Below, piece after piece: positions 1 to 6,737 of a stretch of 7,398 nt of DNA; the first letter of the stretch is position 1, and each line of letters starts with the position of its first letter. This DNA comes from Actinomycetales bacterium Ga0077552 (GTDB lineage Bacteria > Actinomycetota > Actinomycetes > Actinomycetales > Microbacteriaceae): contig LNFD01000247.1 of the NCBI GenBank assembly GCA_001464255.1, forward strand, positions 1-7,398, given 5' to 3'. The notes beneath the pieces were generated by a model. The model was given only the letters and a program-made list of their open reading frames with translations, searched no databases and was not told the origin of the DNA. The position numbers were made by a program, and so were the translations under genes.

Positions 1-30
1 GGGGCCGATCCGGGTTCGGCGGGCGCGGCC

Positions 31-402
31 CTAGTCGGCGGCGGGCGACTGCTGGTGCGCGCCGACGCGCCAGCGGCCCTCGGCGTAGACGTAGGTCGTC
101 GTCGCCCACGCGTCGACCGGCACGCCGTCGCGCGAGCTGCGCAGCCGGTAGGCGAGCATCGCGGCCCGGTCGCCCAGGCGCACGACCCGCTGGTCGCTCA
201 TCGTCGCCGCGCCCCACGTCGTGCCGTCGAGCGCCACGATCGCGGCCGAGCGCTCGACGAGCGATCCGTCGTCGATGAGCACGGCGTCCGCCGTCATGGC
301 CTGCTGCAGGTGCGTGCCGCCGTCGCCGTGCCGCATCGCCTCCCACAGGTCGTGCTCCTGGCGGATGAGCTGAGCGGGCAGATCGTCGGTGATCGCGGTC
401 AT
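31..402 (-). CDS. SnoaL-like / DUF4440-like (NTF2-fold) small protein
   Basis: The 123-residue protein has the pattern of a DUF4440/SnoaL-type NTF2-fold protein. It starts with an alpha-helical N-terminus (QEHDLWEAMRHGDGG, about residues 15-29). A DAVLIDDGSLV strand follows (39-49). The C-terminal half alternates beta strands and ends in TTYVYAEGRWRVGAHQQSP (102-120), the usual final strands with W..G.HQQ-type residues. Family members are mostly small soluble proteins of unknown substrate, so no reaction is assigned. The ATG lies 31 nt downstream of the stop of the RNA methyltransferase on the same strand, which suggests co-transcription. Only a weak GGAC-like element precedes the start; a TGGACT hexamer 6 nt before the ATG departs from TAnnnT and is not called as a promoter. 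It ends in TAG. The family call comes from sequence pattern only and is moderately sure; the reading frame itself is well supported. Confidence 0.75.
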   Translation of the reverse strand: MTAITDDLPAQLIRQEHDLWEAMRHGDGGTHLQQAMTADAVLIDDGSLVERSAAIVALDGTTWGAATMSDQRVVRLGDRAAMLAYRLRSSRDGVPVDAWATTTYVYAEGRWRVGAHQQSPAAD

Positions 403-433
403 GCGCTCAGTCCATCGGCTGGGTGGATGCTCG

Positions 434-1063
434 TCAAGGGCTCGCGTGCACCCGTACCCACTCGTGCATGACGATCGCGGCCGCGGCGCTCGCGTTGATC
501 GAGCGCGTCGACCCGAACTGCCGGATCTCGATCACCTCGTCGGCGGCGGCGAGCGCCTCGGCCGAGAGGCCCGGGCCCTCCTGGCCGAAGAGCAGGATGC
601 ACGCGCGCGGCAGGGGTGCGGCATCCACCGGCCGCGATCCCTCGACGTTGTCGACCGCCACGATCGGCAGGCCGCTCTCGCGGGCGAACGCCACGAGGTC
701 GGCGATCGTCTCGTGGTGCGACACGTGCTGGTAGCGGTCGGTGACCATGGCGCCGCGCTTGTTCCAGCGGCGGCGGCCGACGATGTGCACCTCGGCGGCG
801 AGGAAGGCGTTGGCGCTGCGCACGATCGAGCCGATGTTCATGTCGTGCTGCCAGTTCTCGATCGCGACGTGGAACGGGTGCCGGCGCGCGTCGAGGTCGG
901 CGACGATCGCCTCCATCGACCAATAGCGGTAGCGGTCGATGACGTTGCGGGTGTCGCCGTGCGCGAGCAGCTCGGGGTCGAGGCGCGGGTCGTCGGGCGG
1001 CGCGCCGCGCCAGGGGCCGACTCCGTGGGTCGTCCACTCGAGCGTGGGCTCGGGATCGGTCAT
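434..1063 (-). CDS. SpoU/TrmH-family RNA 2'-O-methyltransferase (SPOUT fold)
   Basis: This 209-residue protein should transfer a methyl group from S-adenosylmethionine to a ribose 2'-OH of tRNA or rRNA. All three SpoU motifs are visible. Motif 1 is NIGSIVRSANAFLAAEVHIVG-like (residues 76-96, with N76 and the catalytic-type R82). Motif 2 is LLFGQEGPGLS (157-167). Motif 3 is IRQFGSTRSINASAAAAI (180-197), which forms the knotted cofactor site. About 70 residues precede the catalytic domain and do not look like the L30e-type substrate-binding domain of RlmB. The target base therefore cannot be named, and trmH, trmL and rlmB are all left unassigned. The ATG is preceded by TAGCCT and only 6 nt, so a leaderless mRNA is likely. 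The gene is divergent from the acyltransferase and probably leads into the DUF4440-like gene. In Mycobacterium tuberculosis a SpoU gene lies close to pyrE, from memory; here they are about 5.7 kb apart. Confidence 0.92.
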   Translation of the reverse strand: MTDPEPTLEWTTHGVGPWRGAPPDDPRLDPELLAHGDTRNVIDRYRYWSMEAIVADLDARRHPFHVAIENWQHDMNIGSIVRSANAFLAAEVHIVGRRRWNKRGAMVTDRYQHVSHHETIADLVAFARESGLPIVAVDNVEGSRPVDAAPLPRACILLFGQEGPGLSAEALAAADEVIEIRQFGSTRSINASAAAAIVMHEWVRVHASP

Positions 1064-1069
1064 GCCCCC

Positions 1070-1075
1070 AGGCTA
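1070..1075 (-). promoter_or_regulatory. Putative -10 hexamer (TAGCCT) for the RNA methyltransferase, leaderless
   Basis: Read on the minus strand, TAGCCT is followed by gggggc and then the ATG, leaving 6 nt between hexamer and start codon. That spacing puts the expected transcription start on or next to the A of ATG. The G-run directly abutting the ATG is too close to act as a Shine-Dalgarno sequence. No convincing -35 is visible. The same geometry recurs at five other starts in the window. Confidence 0.6.
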
Positions 1076-1109
1076 CGGGGCGCCGCTATCGCCTCGGAGA
1101 TTGCTGACG

Positions 1110-1115
1110 TACCCT
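1110..1115 (+). promoter_or_regulatory. Putative -10 hexamer (TACCCT) for the acyltransferase
   Basis: TACCCT ends 9 nt before the ATG at 1125, so the predicted message has at most a few untranslated bases. No purine-rich ribosome-binding site lies within 5-12 nt of the ATG; the nearest GGAG, at 1096-1099, is about 26 nt away. This supports 1125 over the in-frame upstream start at 939, which lies inside the divergent RNA methyltransferase gene. Confidence 0.5.
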
Positions 1116-1124
1116 GAACCCATC

Positions 1125-2465
1125 ATGGCAACACCCACCCGTGATCACGCTGTCGACCTCGTGCGCGCCGCGTTCCTCGTCGTCGTGGTGGGTCTGCACG
1201 TCATGATGGCGGGAATCACAGTCGAGACCGACGGGCTCGCCATCACGAACTCGCTCGACGGGCATCCGATCTTCGCCTGGAGCACGTGGCTCGTGCAGGT
1301 CATGCCTCTCTTCTTCGTCATGGGCGGCTTCTCGAGCCTGCTCGCGTGGCGGCGCCAGCGCGAGCGAGGCGTCACCGGAGCCGACTACGTGCGCGACCGC
1401 GTCGCCCGCCTCGCCCGGCCCGCCCTGCTGCCGCTCGGGCTCGTCGGAATCACGCTCGCGGTGCTCGGGCTCGTGGGCCTACCCGACCCGGTGCTCGCCG
1501 ACGTGGGCTTCCGCATCGGGCAGCCCCTGTGGTTCTTGGCCGTCTATCTCGGATGCTCGGGCCTCGTGCCCCTCATGGCCCGCCTGCACGAGCGCGCGCC
1601 GTGGGTCACCCTGCTCACGATGCTCGGCGCCGTCATGATCATCGACACGGTCGCCCTGCTCACGGTGCAGCCGTTGATCGGCGCGCTCAACCTCCTGTTC
1701 GTGTGGCTCTTCGTGCAGCAGCTGGGCTTCTGCCTCGCCGACGGCTGGTTCGACTGGCGCCGCCGATGGATGCTCGGACTCGCCGGCCTCGCCGCCTTCG
1801 GCGTGCTGCTGTTCTTGACGACCGTCGTCGGGTACTCGACCGACATGTACGACAACCTGAACCCGCCGACCGCGGCGATCCTCGTACTCGGGGTCGGCCA
1901 GACGCTGCTGTTCGCCTTCCTGCGCCCGTGGCTCGCGCGCCTCGCCGAGCGCGAGACCCTTGCGGGCCTCAGCGGCGCCATCAACACGAACGCCATGCAG
2001 ATCTACCTGTGGCACGTGCCCGTCATCGTGCTCATCGCGGTCGTGCTCGTCGTCTCTGGGGCGCCGTTCCCCGAGCCGCTGAGCGAGGGCTGGTGGCAGA
2101 GCCGGCCGCCGTTCCTCGTGGCGGTCGCGCTGCTGCTCATCCCGATCGTCATCGGGGTCAGCTGGCTCGAGCGGCGCGACGAAGCGCGCGGTCGGCCGGC
2201 CGCGGCTCCCGTGGGGCCGTGGATGGCGGCGCTCAAGGTCGTGCTCGGCATCGCCGGGGTCGTGACCCTGCTCGTCGCGGGGTTCACGCCCGCGTACGGT
2301 GCGGCGATCGGCGTAACGCTGATGCTCATCGCGGTGCTGCTGCGGTCGCCGCGGCGGCGTGTGGTCGAGGGTGCCGCGGGCGACGTCGCGGGCGGCGATG
2401 CAGCGAGCGACACAGTCGGAGACGCAGGCCGCGAGCCCACGGCCGCTCCTCCCCAAAAGGCCTGA
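1125..2465 (+). CDS. Acyltransferase-3 family integral membrane protein
   Basis: This 446-residue, strongly hydrophobic protein fits the acyltransferase_3 family, which moves acyl groups onto sugars or other acceptors at the cytoplasmic membrane. The N-terminus carries the family's R...DLVRA helix and histidine (R6, DLVRAA 11-16, H25). FFVMGGFSS (63-71) matches the usual FF.LSGF-type loop. A late INTNAMQIYLWHVPVIVLI segment (287-305, H297) matches the conserved C-terminal helix. About ten or more membrane segments are apparent. After the last one (about 385-407) comes a polar Ala/Gly/Asp-rich tail of roughly 40 residues. The acceptor cannot be deduced, because no cell-wall or polysaccharide genes adjoin it. 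The ATG at 1125 was chosen because the upstream in-frame extension is arginine/serine-rich, overlaps the divergent gene and lacks family features. It is divergently transcribed from the RNA methyltransferase with 61 nt between the start codons. Confidence 0.88.
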   Translation: MATPTRDHAVDLVRAAFLVVVVGLHVMMAGITVETDGLAITNSLDGHPIFAWSTWLVQVMPLFFVMGGFSSLLAWRRQRERGVTGADYVRDRVARLARPALLPLGLVGITLAVLGLVGLPDPVLADVGFRIGQPLWFLAVYLGCSGLVPLMARLHERAPWVTLLTMLGAVMIIDTVALLTVQPLIGALNLLFVWLFVQQLGFCLADGWFDWRRRWMLGLAGLAAFGVLLFLTTVVGYSTDMYDNLNPPTAAILVLGVGQTLLFAFLRPWLARLAERETLAGLSGAINTNAMQIYLWHVPVIVLIAVVLVVSGAPFPEPLSEGWWQSRPPFLVAVALLLIPIVIGVSWLERRDEARGRPAAAPVGPWMAALKVVLGIAGVVTLLVAGFTPAYGAAIGVTLMLIAVLLRSPRRRVVEGAAGDVAGGDAASDTVGDAGREPTAAPPQKA

Positions 2466-2492
2466 TCAGACCGATTTCCCCGGCCGTCGCCC

Positions 2493-2512
2493 GAGGGCGC
2501 GGTGGGGCCCTC
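2493..2512 (+). terminator. Possible GC-rich stem-loop after the acyltransferase gene
   Basis: GAGGGC (2493-2498) and GCCCTC (2507-2512) can form a 6-bp stem with an 8-nt loop, 27 nt downstream of the acyltransferase stop. No T-tract follows, so it is not a classical intrinsic terminator. Actinobacterial terminators often lack one, but a hairpin of this size also arises easily by chance at this GC content. Confidence 0.22.
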
Positions 2513-2543
2513 CGATGTCGGTGGTCGCTGCTTGACTGCCCGC

Positions 2544-3814
2544 ATGTCGACCTCCACCGCCCTCGCAGCGCAGCCTGCCGCGTTGGCCGACGAGCTGGCC
2601 GACGCGCTGCCGGCCTCGCCCGCCGCCGCGATCGATGCGGGGCTCGGTGCGGTGCTCGACTCGATCGTCGGCTGCACGCCTATCGCACGGTCGCGATCGA
2701 CGAGGTGCGGCGGCTCGCGCTCGCGGCCGAGGCGCACCTGCCCTCGGGTGGCAGCGGATGGTCGCGCGAGACGACGGCGCGGCGTGTCGCGACCACCGAG
2801 CTCAGCACGGCGCTGCGCATGAGCGAGCGCGAGGCCGAGCAGCTCGTCGCCGATAGCGCGGTCCTGGCGAACGAGCTGCGGCCGACGCTCGAGGCCCTCC
2901 GTTCCGGCCGCATCAGCTACCGGCACGCGAGCGTGCTCGTCGACGAGGCGCGCTCGCTGCCCGAGGCGACCTGGTCGGCCTTCGAGGCCGAGGCGCTCCC
3001 CGCGGCCGAGGCGCGCACGCCCACCGGGTTCCGGCAGGCGGCGCGGGCAATCCGCGAGCGGGTGCATCCCGACTCGGTCGAGGTGCGGCGCGCAGCAGCC
3101 GAAGACTCCCGCTCGGTGCGCATCGAGCCCGGGCGCGACGGCATGGCCTGGCTCACCGCCCACCTGCCCGCCGAGCAGGCCATCGGCGCGTACCGACGCC
3201 TCACCGAGATCGCGCGCGGCCTCGCCGCCCCCGACGAGGCGCGCACCTTGACGCAGCGCCGGGCCGACGTGCTCGCCGACCTGCTCACCGACGGCATCAT
3301 GCCCGAGTCCGGTCTCGGGCGGGGGGTGCGCGCGACCGTGCTCGTGAGCGTGCCCGTGCTGTCGCTCCTCGAGGCGGAGCACCCCGCCTCCGGCGCGAGC
3401 ACGCTCGAGGGCTACGGGCCGATCTCCACCGAGGTCGCTCGTCGCCTCGCGGCGCACGCCCCCAGCTTCGTGCGGTTGCTGACCCATCCCGAGACGGGCA
3501 CCGTGCTCTCGGTGGGGCGTGAGCGGTACGCGGTGCCGCGCGATCTGCGGCTCTGGCTGCGCATCCGCGACGAGACGTGCCGGTTCCCCGGCTGCGGTCG
3601 GCCGGCCGCGACCTCCGACATCGATCACACCGTCGACTGGCAGCACGAGGGCGCGACCCGACATGACAACCTCGCGCACCTGTGCGAGGCCCACCACCAG
3701 CTCAAGCACCGCACCGCCTGGCGTGTCGACCAGGCCGGCGGGGGTGCTCTGGAGTGGCGCGCGCCGAGCGGGCGCACCTATCGCACCGAACCCGCAGTCG
3801 CCCTGACCGGTTGA
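2544..3814 (+). pseudogene. DUF222 / HNH endonuclease-domain protein, disrupted by an apparent -1 frameshift
   Basis: This is a DUF222 protein with a C-terminal HNH nuclease domain, a multicopy family of unclear role common in actinobacteria. The N-terminal 42 codons (ATG at 2544, to about 2669) are in one frame, and the rest (from 2672) is in another. Adding one base at the CGGC of 2669-2672 restores a 423-residue protein reading DSIVG-LHAYRTVAIDEV across the join. The HNH region is intact: CRFPGC (about 346-351 of the restored protein), DIDHT (359-363), NLAHLC and HH (384-385), then KHRTAW. As read, translation from 2544 ends at 2822 after 92 residues; an internal GTG at 2705 could give a 369-residue protein lacking the first helices. 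No decay is seen outside the junction, so sequencing error, recent mutation and genuine internal start all remain open. A TTGACT hexamer 6 nt before the ATG resembles but misses the TAnnnT pattern. Confidence 0.85.
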
Positions 3815-3864
3815 CGAGGGTCGGTTGAGGAGGGTCGGTTGAGGAGGGTCGGCTGACGCGGGGG
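3809..3864 (+). repeat. 14-bp tandem repeat spanning the DUF222 stop codon
   Basis: Three adjacent copies are present: GGTTGACGAGGGTC (3809-3822), GGTTGAGGAGGGTC (3823-3836) and an identical GGTTGAGGAGGGTC (3837-3850). A degenerate fourth follows (GGCTGACGCGGGGG, 3851-3864). The first copy contains the DUF222 gene's TGA. The array fills most of the gap to the DNA methyltransferase and ends about 20 bases before its -10 hexamer. Confidence 0.85.
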
Positions 3865-3874
3865 CTGACCGACC
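3847..3874 (+). terminator. Possible stem-loop at the end of the tandem repeat
   Basis: GGTCGG (3847-3852) can pair with CCGACC (3869-3874) around a 16-nt loop. GGTCGGT at the two earlier repeat junctions (3819-3825 and 3833-3839) could pair with the same ACCGACC (3868-3874), giving alternative hairpins. It lies between the DUF222 stop and the methyltransferase promoter. The long loop and missing T-tract make terminator function uncertain. Confidence 0.25.
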
Positions 3875-3884
3875 GTCACCCTGT

Positions 3885-3890
3885 TAACCT
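3885..3890 (+). promoter_or_regulatory. Putative -10 hexamer (TAACCT) for the DNA methyltransferase, leaderless
   Basis: TAACCT ends 6 nt before the ATG at 3897, so the expected transcription start coincides with the start codon. The intervening cggccc is not purine-rich, so there is no Shine-Dalgarno sequence. This is one of the AT-richest short stretches nearby, which makes it stand out from the background. Confidence 0.6.
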
Positions 3891-3896
3891 CGGCCC

Positions 3897-4820
3897 ATGA
3901 GCATCCCGGGGCAGAGCGAAGGCGCTGCTCATGGCGCGCACGACGCCGAGCCTCTCTGGCGCCCCGACGGCCCCGACCTGCTCATCCACGCCGACAACCT
4001 CGTGGCGATGCGCGCTCTGCCCGACGCGAGCGTGCAGCTCGTCTACCTCGACCCGCCGTTCAACACCGGGCGCACCCAGCACCGCCGCACGACCCGGAGC
4101 GTGCGCGACCCCGAGGGCGCCCACCTCGGCTTCACGGGTACGAGCTACACGCGCACGGTCGAGGCGCTCAGCAGCTACGACGACGCCTTCGGCGATTACT
4201 GGGGCTTCCTCGCTCCGCGGCTCATCGAGGCGCACCGGCTGCTGCGCGACGACGGAACCCTCTACCTGCACCTCGACTGGCGCGAGGCCCACTACGCGAA
4301 GGTCGCGCTCGATGCGCTGTTCGGCCGCGAGTGCTTCCTCAACGAGCTCATCTGGGCCTACGACTACGGTGCGAAGGCGCGCAGCCGGTGGCCGACCAAG
4401 CACGACACGATCCTCGTGTACGTCAAGAACCCGGCGACGTACTCCTTCGACAGCGAGGCGGTCGATCGCGAGCCCTACATGGCGCCCGGCCTCGTGACGC
4501 CCGAGAAGGCCGCGCGCGGCAAGCTGCCGACCGACGTGTGGTGGCACACGATCGTTCCCACGAGCGGAGCAGAGAAGACCGGCTACCCCACCCAGAAGCC
4601 GCTCGGCGTGCTGCGCCGCATCGTGCAGGCCTCGAGCCGCGAGGGCGACTGGGTGCTCGACCCCTTCGCGGGCAGCGGCACAACGGCCGCGGCCGCTCGC
4701 GCGCTCGGGCGGCGCAGCATCAGCATCGATGAGAGCCCGGATGCCGTGGCCGTCATCGAGCGCCGCCTCGGCCTCGTCGCCCAGCGGCTGGGGGCCGCGC
4801 ATCCGGAGACGCCCCGTTAG
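3897..4820 (+). CDS. Site-specific DNA methyltransferase (beta-class, N6-adenine or N4-cytosine), solitary
   Basis: This 307-residue protein methylates an exocyclic amino group of adenine or cytosine in DNA using S-adenosylmethionine. The catalytic motif IV, LDPPFNTG (residues 51-58), is near the N-terminus. An IWAYDYG segment (152-158) fits motif VIII. YPTQKP (230-235) fits motif X. The cofactor motif I, DPFAGSGTT (255-263), is near the C-terminus, followed by an acidic strand (SISIDES, 274-280). The order IV-VIII-X-I defines the beta class, which also contains HinfI- and CcrM-type enzymes. The length is normal. The recognition sequence cannot be read from the protein. No restriction endonuclease or specificity subunit is adjacent; the neighbouring DUF222/HNH gene is not a typical partner. 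The ATG at 3897 fits the -10 hexamer. The stop TAG (4818-4820) is also part of the putative promoter of the next gene. Confidence 0.92.
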   Translation: MSIPGQSEGAAHGAHDAEPLWRPDGPDLLIHADNLVAMRALPDASVQLVYLDPPFNTGRTQHRRTTRSVRDPEGAHLGFTGTSYTRTVEALSSYDDAFGDYWGFLAPRLIEAHRLLRDDGTLYLHLDWREAHYAKVALDALFGRECFLNELIWAYDYGAKARSRWPTKHDTILVYVKNPATYSFDSEAVDREPYMAPGLVTPEKAARGKLPTDVWWHTIVPTSGAEKTGYPTQKPLGVLRRIVQASSREGDWVLDPFAGSGTTAAAARALGRRSISIDESPDAVAVIERRLGLVAQRLGAAHPETPR

Positions 4821-4823
4821 GCT
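4818..4823 (+). promoter_or_regulatory. Putative -10 hexamer (TAGGCT) overlapping the methyltransferase stop codon
   Basis: TAGGCT starts with the TAG that stops the DNA methyltransferase and ends 7 nt before the GTG of the HAD phosphatase. There is no Shine-Dalgarno sequence between hexamer and GTG. The identical hexamer with the same 7-nt spacing precedes the exonuclease III gene at 7319-7324. Reinitiation after the methyltransferase stop is the alternative explanation for the short spacing. Confidence 0.55.
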
Positions 4824-4830
4824 GGCGCGC

Positions 4831-5628
4831 GTGAGCGAACGACGCGATATCGAGTGCTGGCTGACCGACATGGATGGCGTGCTCGTGCACGAGAACACGC
4901 CCCTGCCGGGAGCGGTCGAGCTGATCCGGCAGTGGCGCGACGCCGGCACGCCCTTCCTGGTGCTCACGAACAACTCGATCTTCACGCCGCGCGACCTCGC
5001 CGCGCGCCTGCGCGCGAGCGGGCTCGACGTGCCGGAGGAGTCAATCTGGACGAGCGCGCTCGCGACCGCCGACTTCTGCGCCAGCCAGATGCCCGGAGGC
5101 CGCGCTTACGTGATCGGCGAGGCGGGGCTCACGACAGCTCTGCACGAGGCCGGCTTCATCATGACCGAGACCGACCCCGACTACGTGGTCGTCGGCGAGA
5201 CGCGCAACTACTCGTTCGACGCGATCACGAAGGCGATCCGGCTCATCGGCCAGGGCGCCCGCTTCATCGCCACGAACCCCGATGCGACCGGCCCGAGCGC
5301 CGACGGGCCAATGCCCGCGACGGGCGCGATCTCGGCGCTCATCACGAAGGCGACGGGGAAGGACCCGTACGTCGTCGGCAAGCCGAACCCCATGATGTTC
5401 CGCTCGGCGATGAACCGCATCGGCGCGCACAGCGAGAACACCGCGATGATCGGCGACCGCATGGATACCGACATCGTCGCGGGCATCGAGGCCGGCCTGC
5501 ACACGGTGCTCGTGCTCACGGGCATCAGCGACGACGCCGAGATCGCGCGCTACCCGTTCCGCCCCGACGAGATCCTGCAGGGCGTGCACGAGCTCGTCAC
5601 CGCGACGCCCGCCGAGACCGAGCTCTGA
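4831..5628 (+). CDS. HAD-IIA (NagD-like) phosphatase
   Basis: This 265-residue HAD-superfamily hydrolase probably removes phosphate from a nucleotide or sugar phosphate in the cytoplasm. All four HAD motifs are present. Motif I is LTDMDGVLV (11-19, nucleophile D13 and acid D15). Motif II is LTNNS (45-49). The lysine of motif III lies in VVGKPNP (181-187, K184). Motif IV is GDRMDTD (208-214). A large cap between motifs II and III, with a VGETRNYSFD segment (121-130) and an ATNPD element (147-151), fits subclass IIA, as in NagD and p-nitrophenylphosphatase-like enzymes. The substrate cannot be set, because no N-acetylglucosamine genes adjoin it. The GTG at 4831 was chosen because it starts 10 nt after the upstream stop, begins just before the HAD motif, and matches the leaderless promoter pattern. 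An in-frame upstream extension would lie inside the methyltransferase gene. It is convergent with the septum-like gene, with 16 nt between them. Confidence 0.92.
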   Translation: MSERRDIECWLTDMDGVLVHENTPLPGAVELIRQWRDAGTPFLVLTNNSIFTPRDLAARLRASGLDVPEESIWTSALATADFCASQMPGGRAYVIGEAGLTTALHEAGFIMTETDPDYVVVGETRNYSFDAITKAIRLIGQGARFIATNPDATGPSADGPMPATGAISALITKATGKDPYVVGKPNPMMFRSAMNRIGAHSENTAMIGDRMDTDIVAGIEAGLHTVLVLTGISDDAEIARYPFRPDEILQGVHELVTATPAETEL

Positions 5629-6542
5629 GGCCCCTCGGCCGAGATCAGGCGGCGGGAGCCGGTGGCGCGAGGCTGCCGGTGATCGGCTCGCCCGACGACC
5701 GCGATGCGAAGCAGAAGTAGTCGCGCGCTCCGGAATCCCACTGCTCCTCCGTGGCCGGGAAGGCGCCCTGCACCTGCACGTCGGTGAGCCCGCCCGCCGC
5801 GGCGAGGTCGAGCACCCCGGGGGCCGTGCACAGCAGCGACATCTGGGCCGCGAGCGCCTCCTCGCCGGGGTACGGCCCCGGCTCGAGCTCGCCCTCCGCG
5901 AGCGGGAACTCCGCGCGGCGCACGAGCTGCCCGCCGTGCGGCTCGGCGCAGTCGACGACCGTGTACTCGTCCTGCCAGGCATCTACGTAAGGCTCGAGGC
6001 ACTCGCCGCCGCCGAGCTCGTCCCAGCGGTACTCCCCCGGGTCGACGGGCCCGATCGGCCGGGCGGTGGCTGTCGGAGTGGGTGACGGCGTCGCGGTCGG
6101 CGAGGGCTCGGCGCCCGGCGCGGGGCCGAGCAGGGTCGGGATGCGCGTGCCCACGAAGAAGATCGCGACGAGGGCGAGCAGCGCTACGAGGGCCCCCGCG
6201 ACCCAGAGCAGGGTCTTCTGCGTACGGCCGAGCGGCGCGCGCGGCGCAGCGGGCTCCCCGGGTGCCGGCGGCTCGCCGCCCGACCCGCGCCGCGAGGGGC
6301 GCGGGGCCGCCGGGATGAGCGCCTCCTCGTACTCCTGGAAGCTCTCGGCGCCGAAGAGCTCGTCGAGCGCCCCGCCCTCCTCGGGCTGGCGCATGAGCTC
6401 GGTCGCCGCACGACCGTCTCGGGGTCGACGATCGCCGAAGGCTGGGTGGGCTCCGGCTCGAACACGGCCGGCTGCGAGGCAGGCAGCACGGCGGGCAGGG
6501 TCGGCGGCGGCTCGACGAGCGCGGGCGGCGGCGCGAAGGTGC

Positions 6543-6578
6543 CGAAGGGGTCGACCGGCGCGAAGGGGTCGACCGGCG
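6543..6578 (-). repeat. Perfect 18-bp tandem duplication encoding PVDPFA/PVDPFG
   Basis: CGAAGGGGTCGACCGGCG (plus-strand reading) occurs twice without a gap or mismatch, at 6543-6560 and 6561-6578. On the coding (minus) strand it gives two six-residue units, PVDPFA and PVDPFG, in the proline-rich cytoplasmic part of the septum-like protein. Being in-frame and of 18 bp, it changes only the linker length. Confidence 0.9.
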
Positions 6579-6737
6579 GAGGGAGGTCGGGCACCGGCTG
6601 CGCTGCGGGCGGTTCGGGCGCGGGCGCGGGCGGCACAACAGGCTCCGGCGCCGGGCTGCCGAACTGCGAACGGAACCACGCGTCGGCGTCGAAGCCCCCG
6701 GTGTCCGGCCCGTCAGAGCCCGGGTCGCGCTCGTCGG

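Noticed and set aside
4..20. GCCGA/TCGGC inverted repeat downstream of the DUF4440-like gene as a terminator
   Set aside because: A 5-bp stem with a 7-nt loop and no T-tract is expected by chance at this GC content, and the window ends too soon to judge.
939..1124. In-frame upstream extension of the acyltransferase (start at 939)
   Set aside because: It lies almost wholly inside the divergent RNA methyltransferase gene, is Arg/Ser/Pro-rich, and the ATG at 1125 fits both the family N-terminus and the -10 hexamer.
1286..2660. Plus-strand open frame that runs continuously into the DUF222 frame
   Set aside because: This part is the out-of-frame shadow of the acyltransferase gene (Arg/Ala/Pro-rich, no motifs). 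It is open only because of GC bias, so it is not an N-terminal fusion to DUF222.
2003..3709. Long minus-strand open frame of 568 codons opposite the acyltransferase end and the DUF222 gene
   Set aside because: Very high GC makes long antisense frames common. The translation is low-complexity Arg/Gly/Ala/His-rich and crosses two well-supported plus-strand genes.
2544..4820. DUF222/HNH gene plus DNA methyltransferase as a restriction-modification system
   Set aside because: DUF222/HNH genes are multicopy in actinobacteria and not known as cognate partners. Here the nuclease gene is frameshifted and the methyltransferase has its own promoter.
3876..4985. Minus-strand open frame of 369 codons opposite the DNA methyltransferase
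   Set aside because: It is a mirror of a gene with complete catalytic motifs, and its translation has no recognisable domain.
5629..5644. Bidirectional terminator between the convergent HAD and septum-like genes
   Set aside because: Only 16 bp lie between the stops. CTCGGCCGAG (5634-5643) is a perfect palindrome but leaves no loop, and there is no T-run on either strand.
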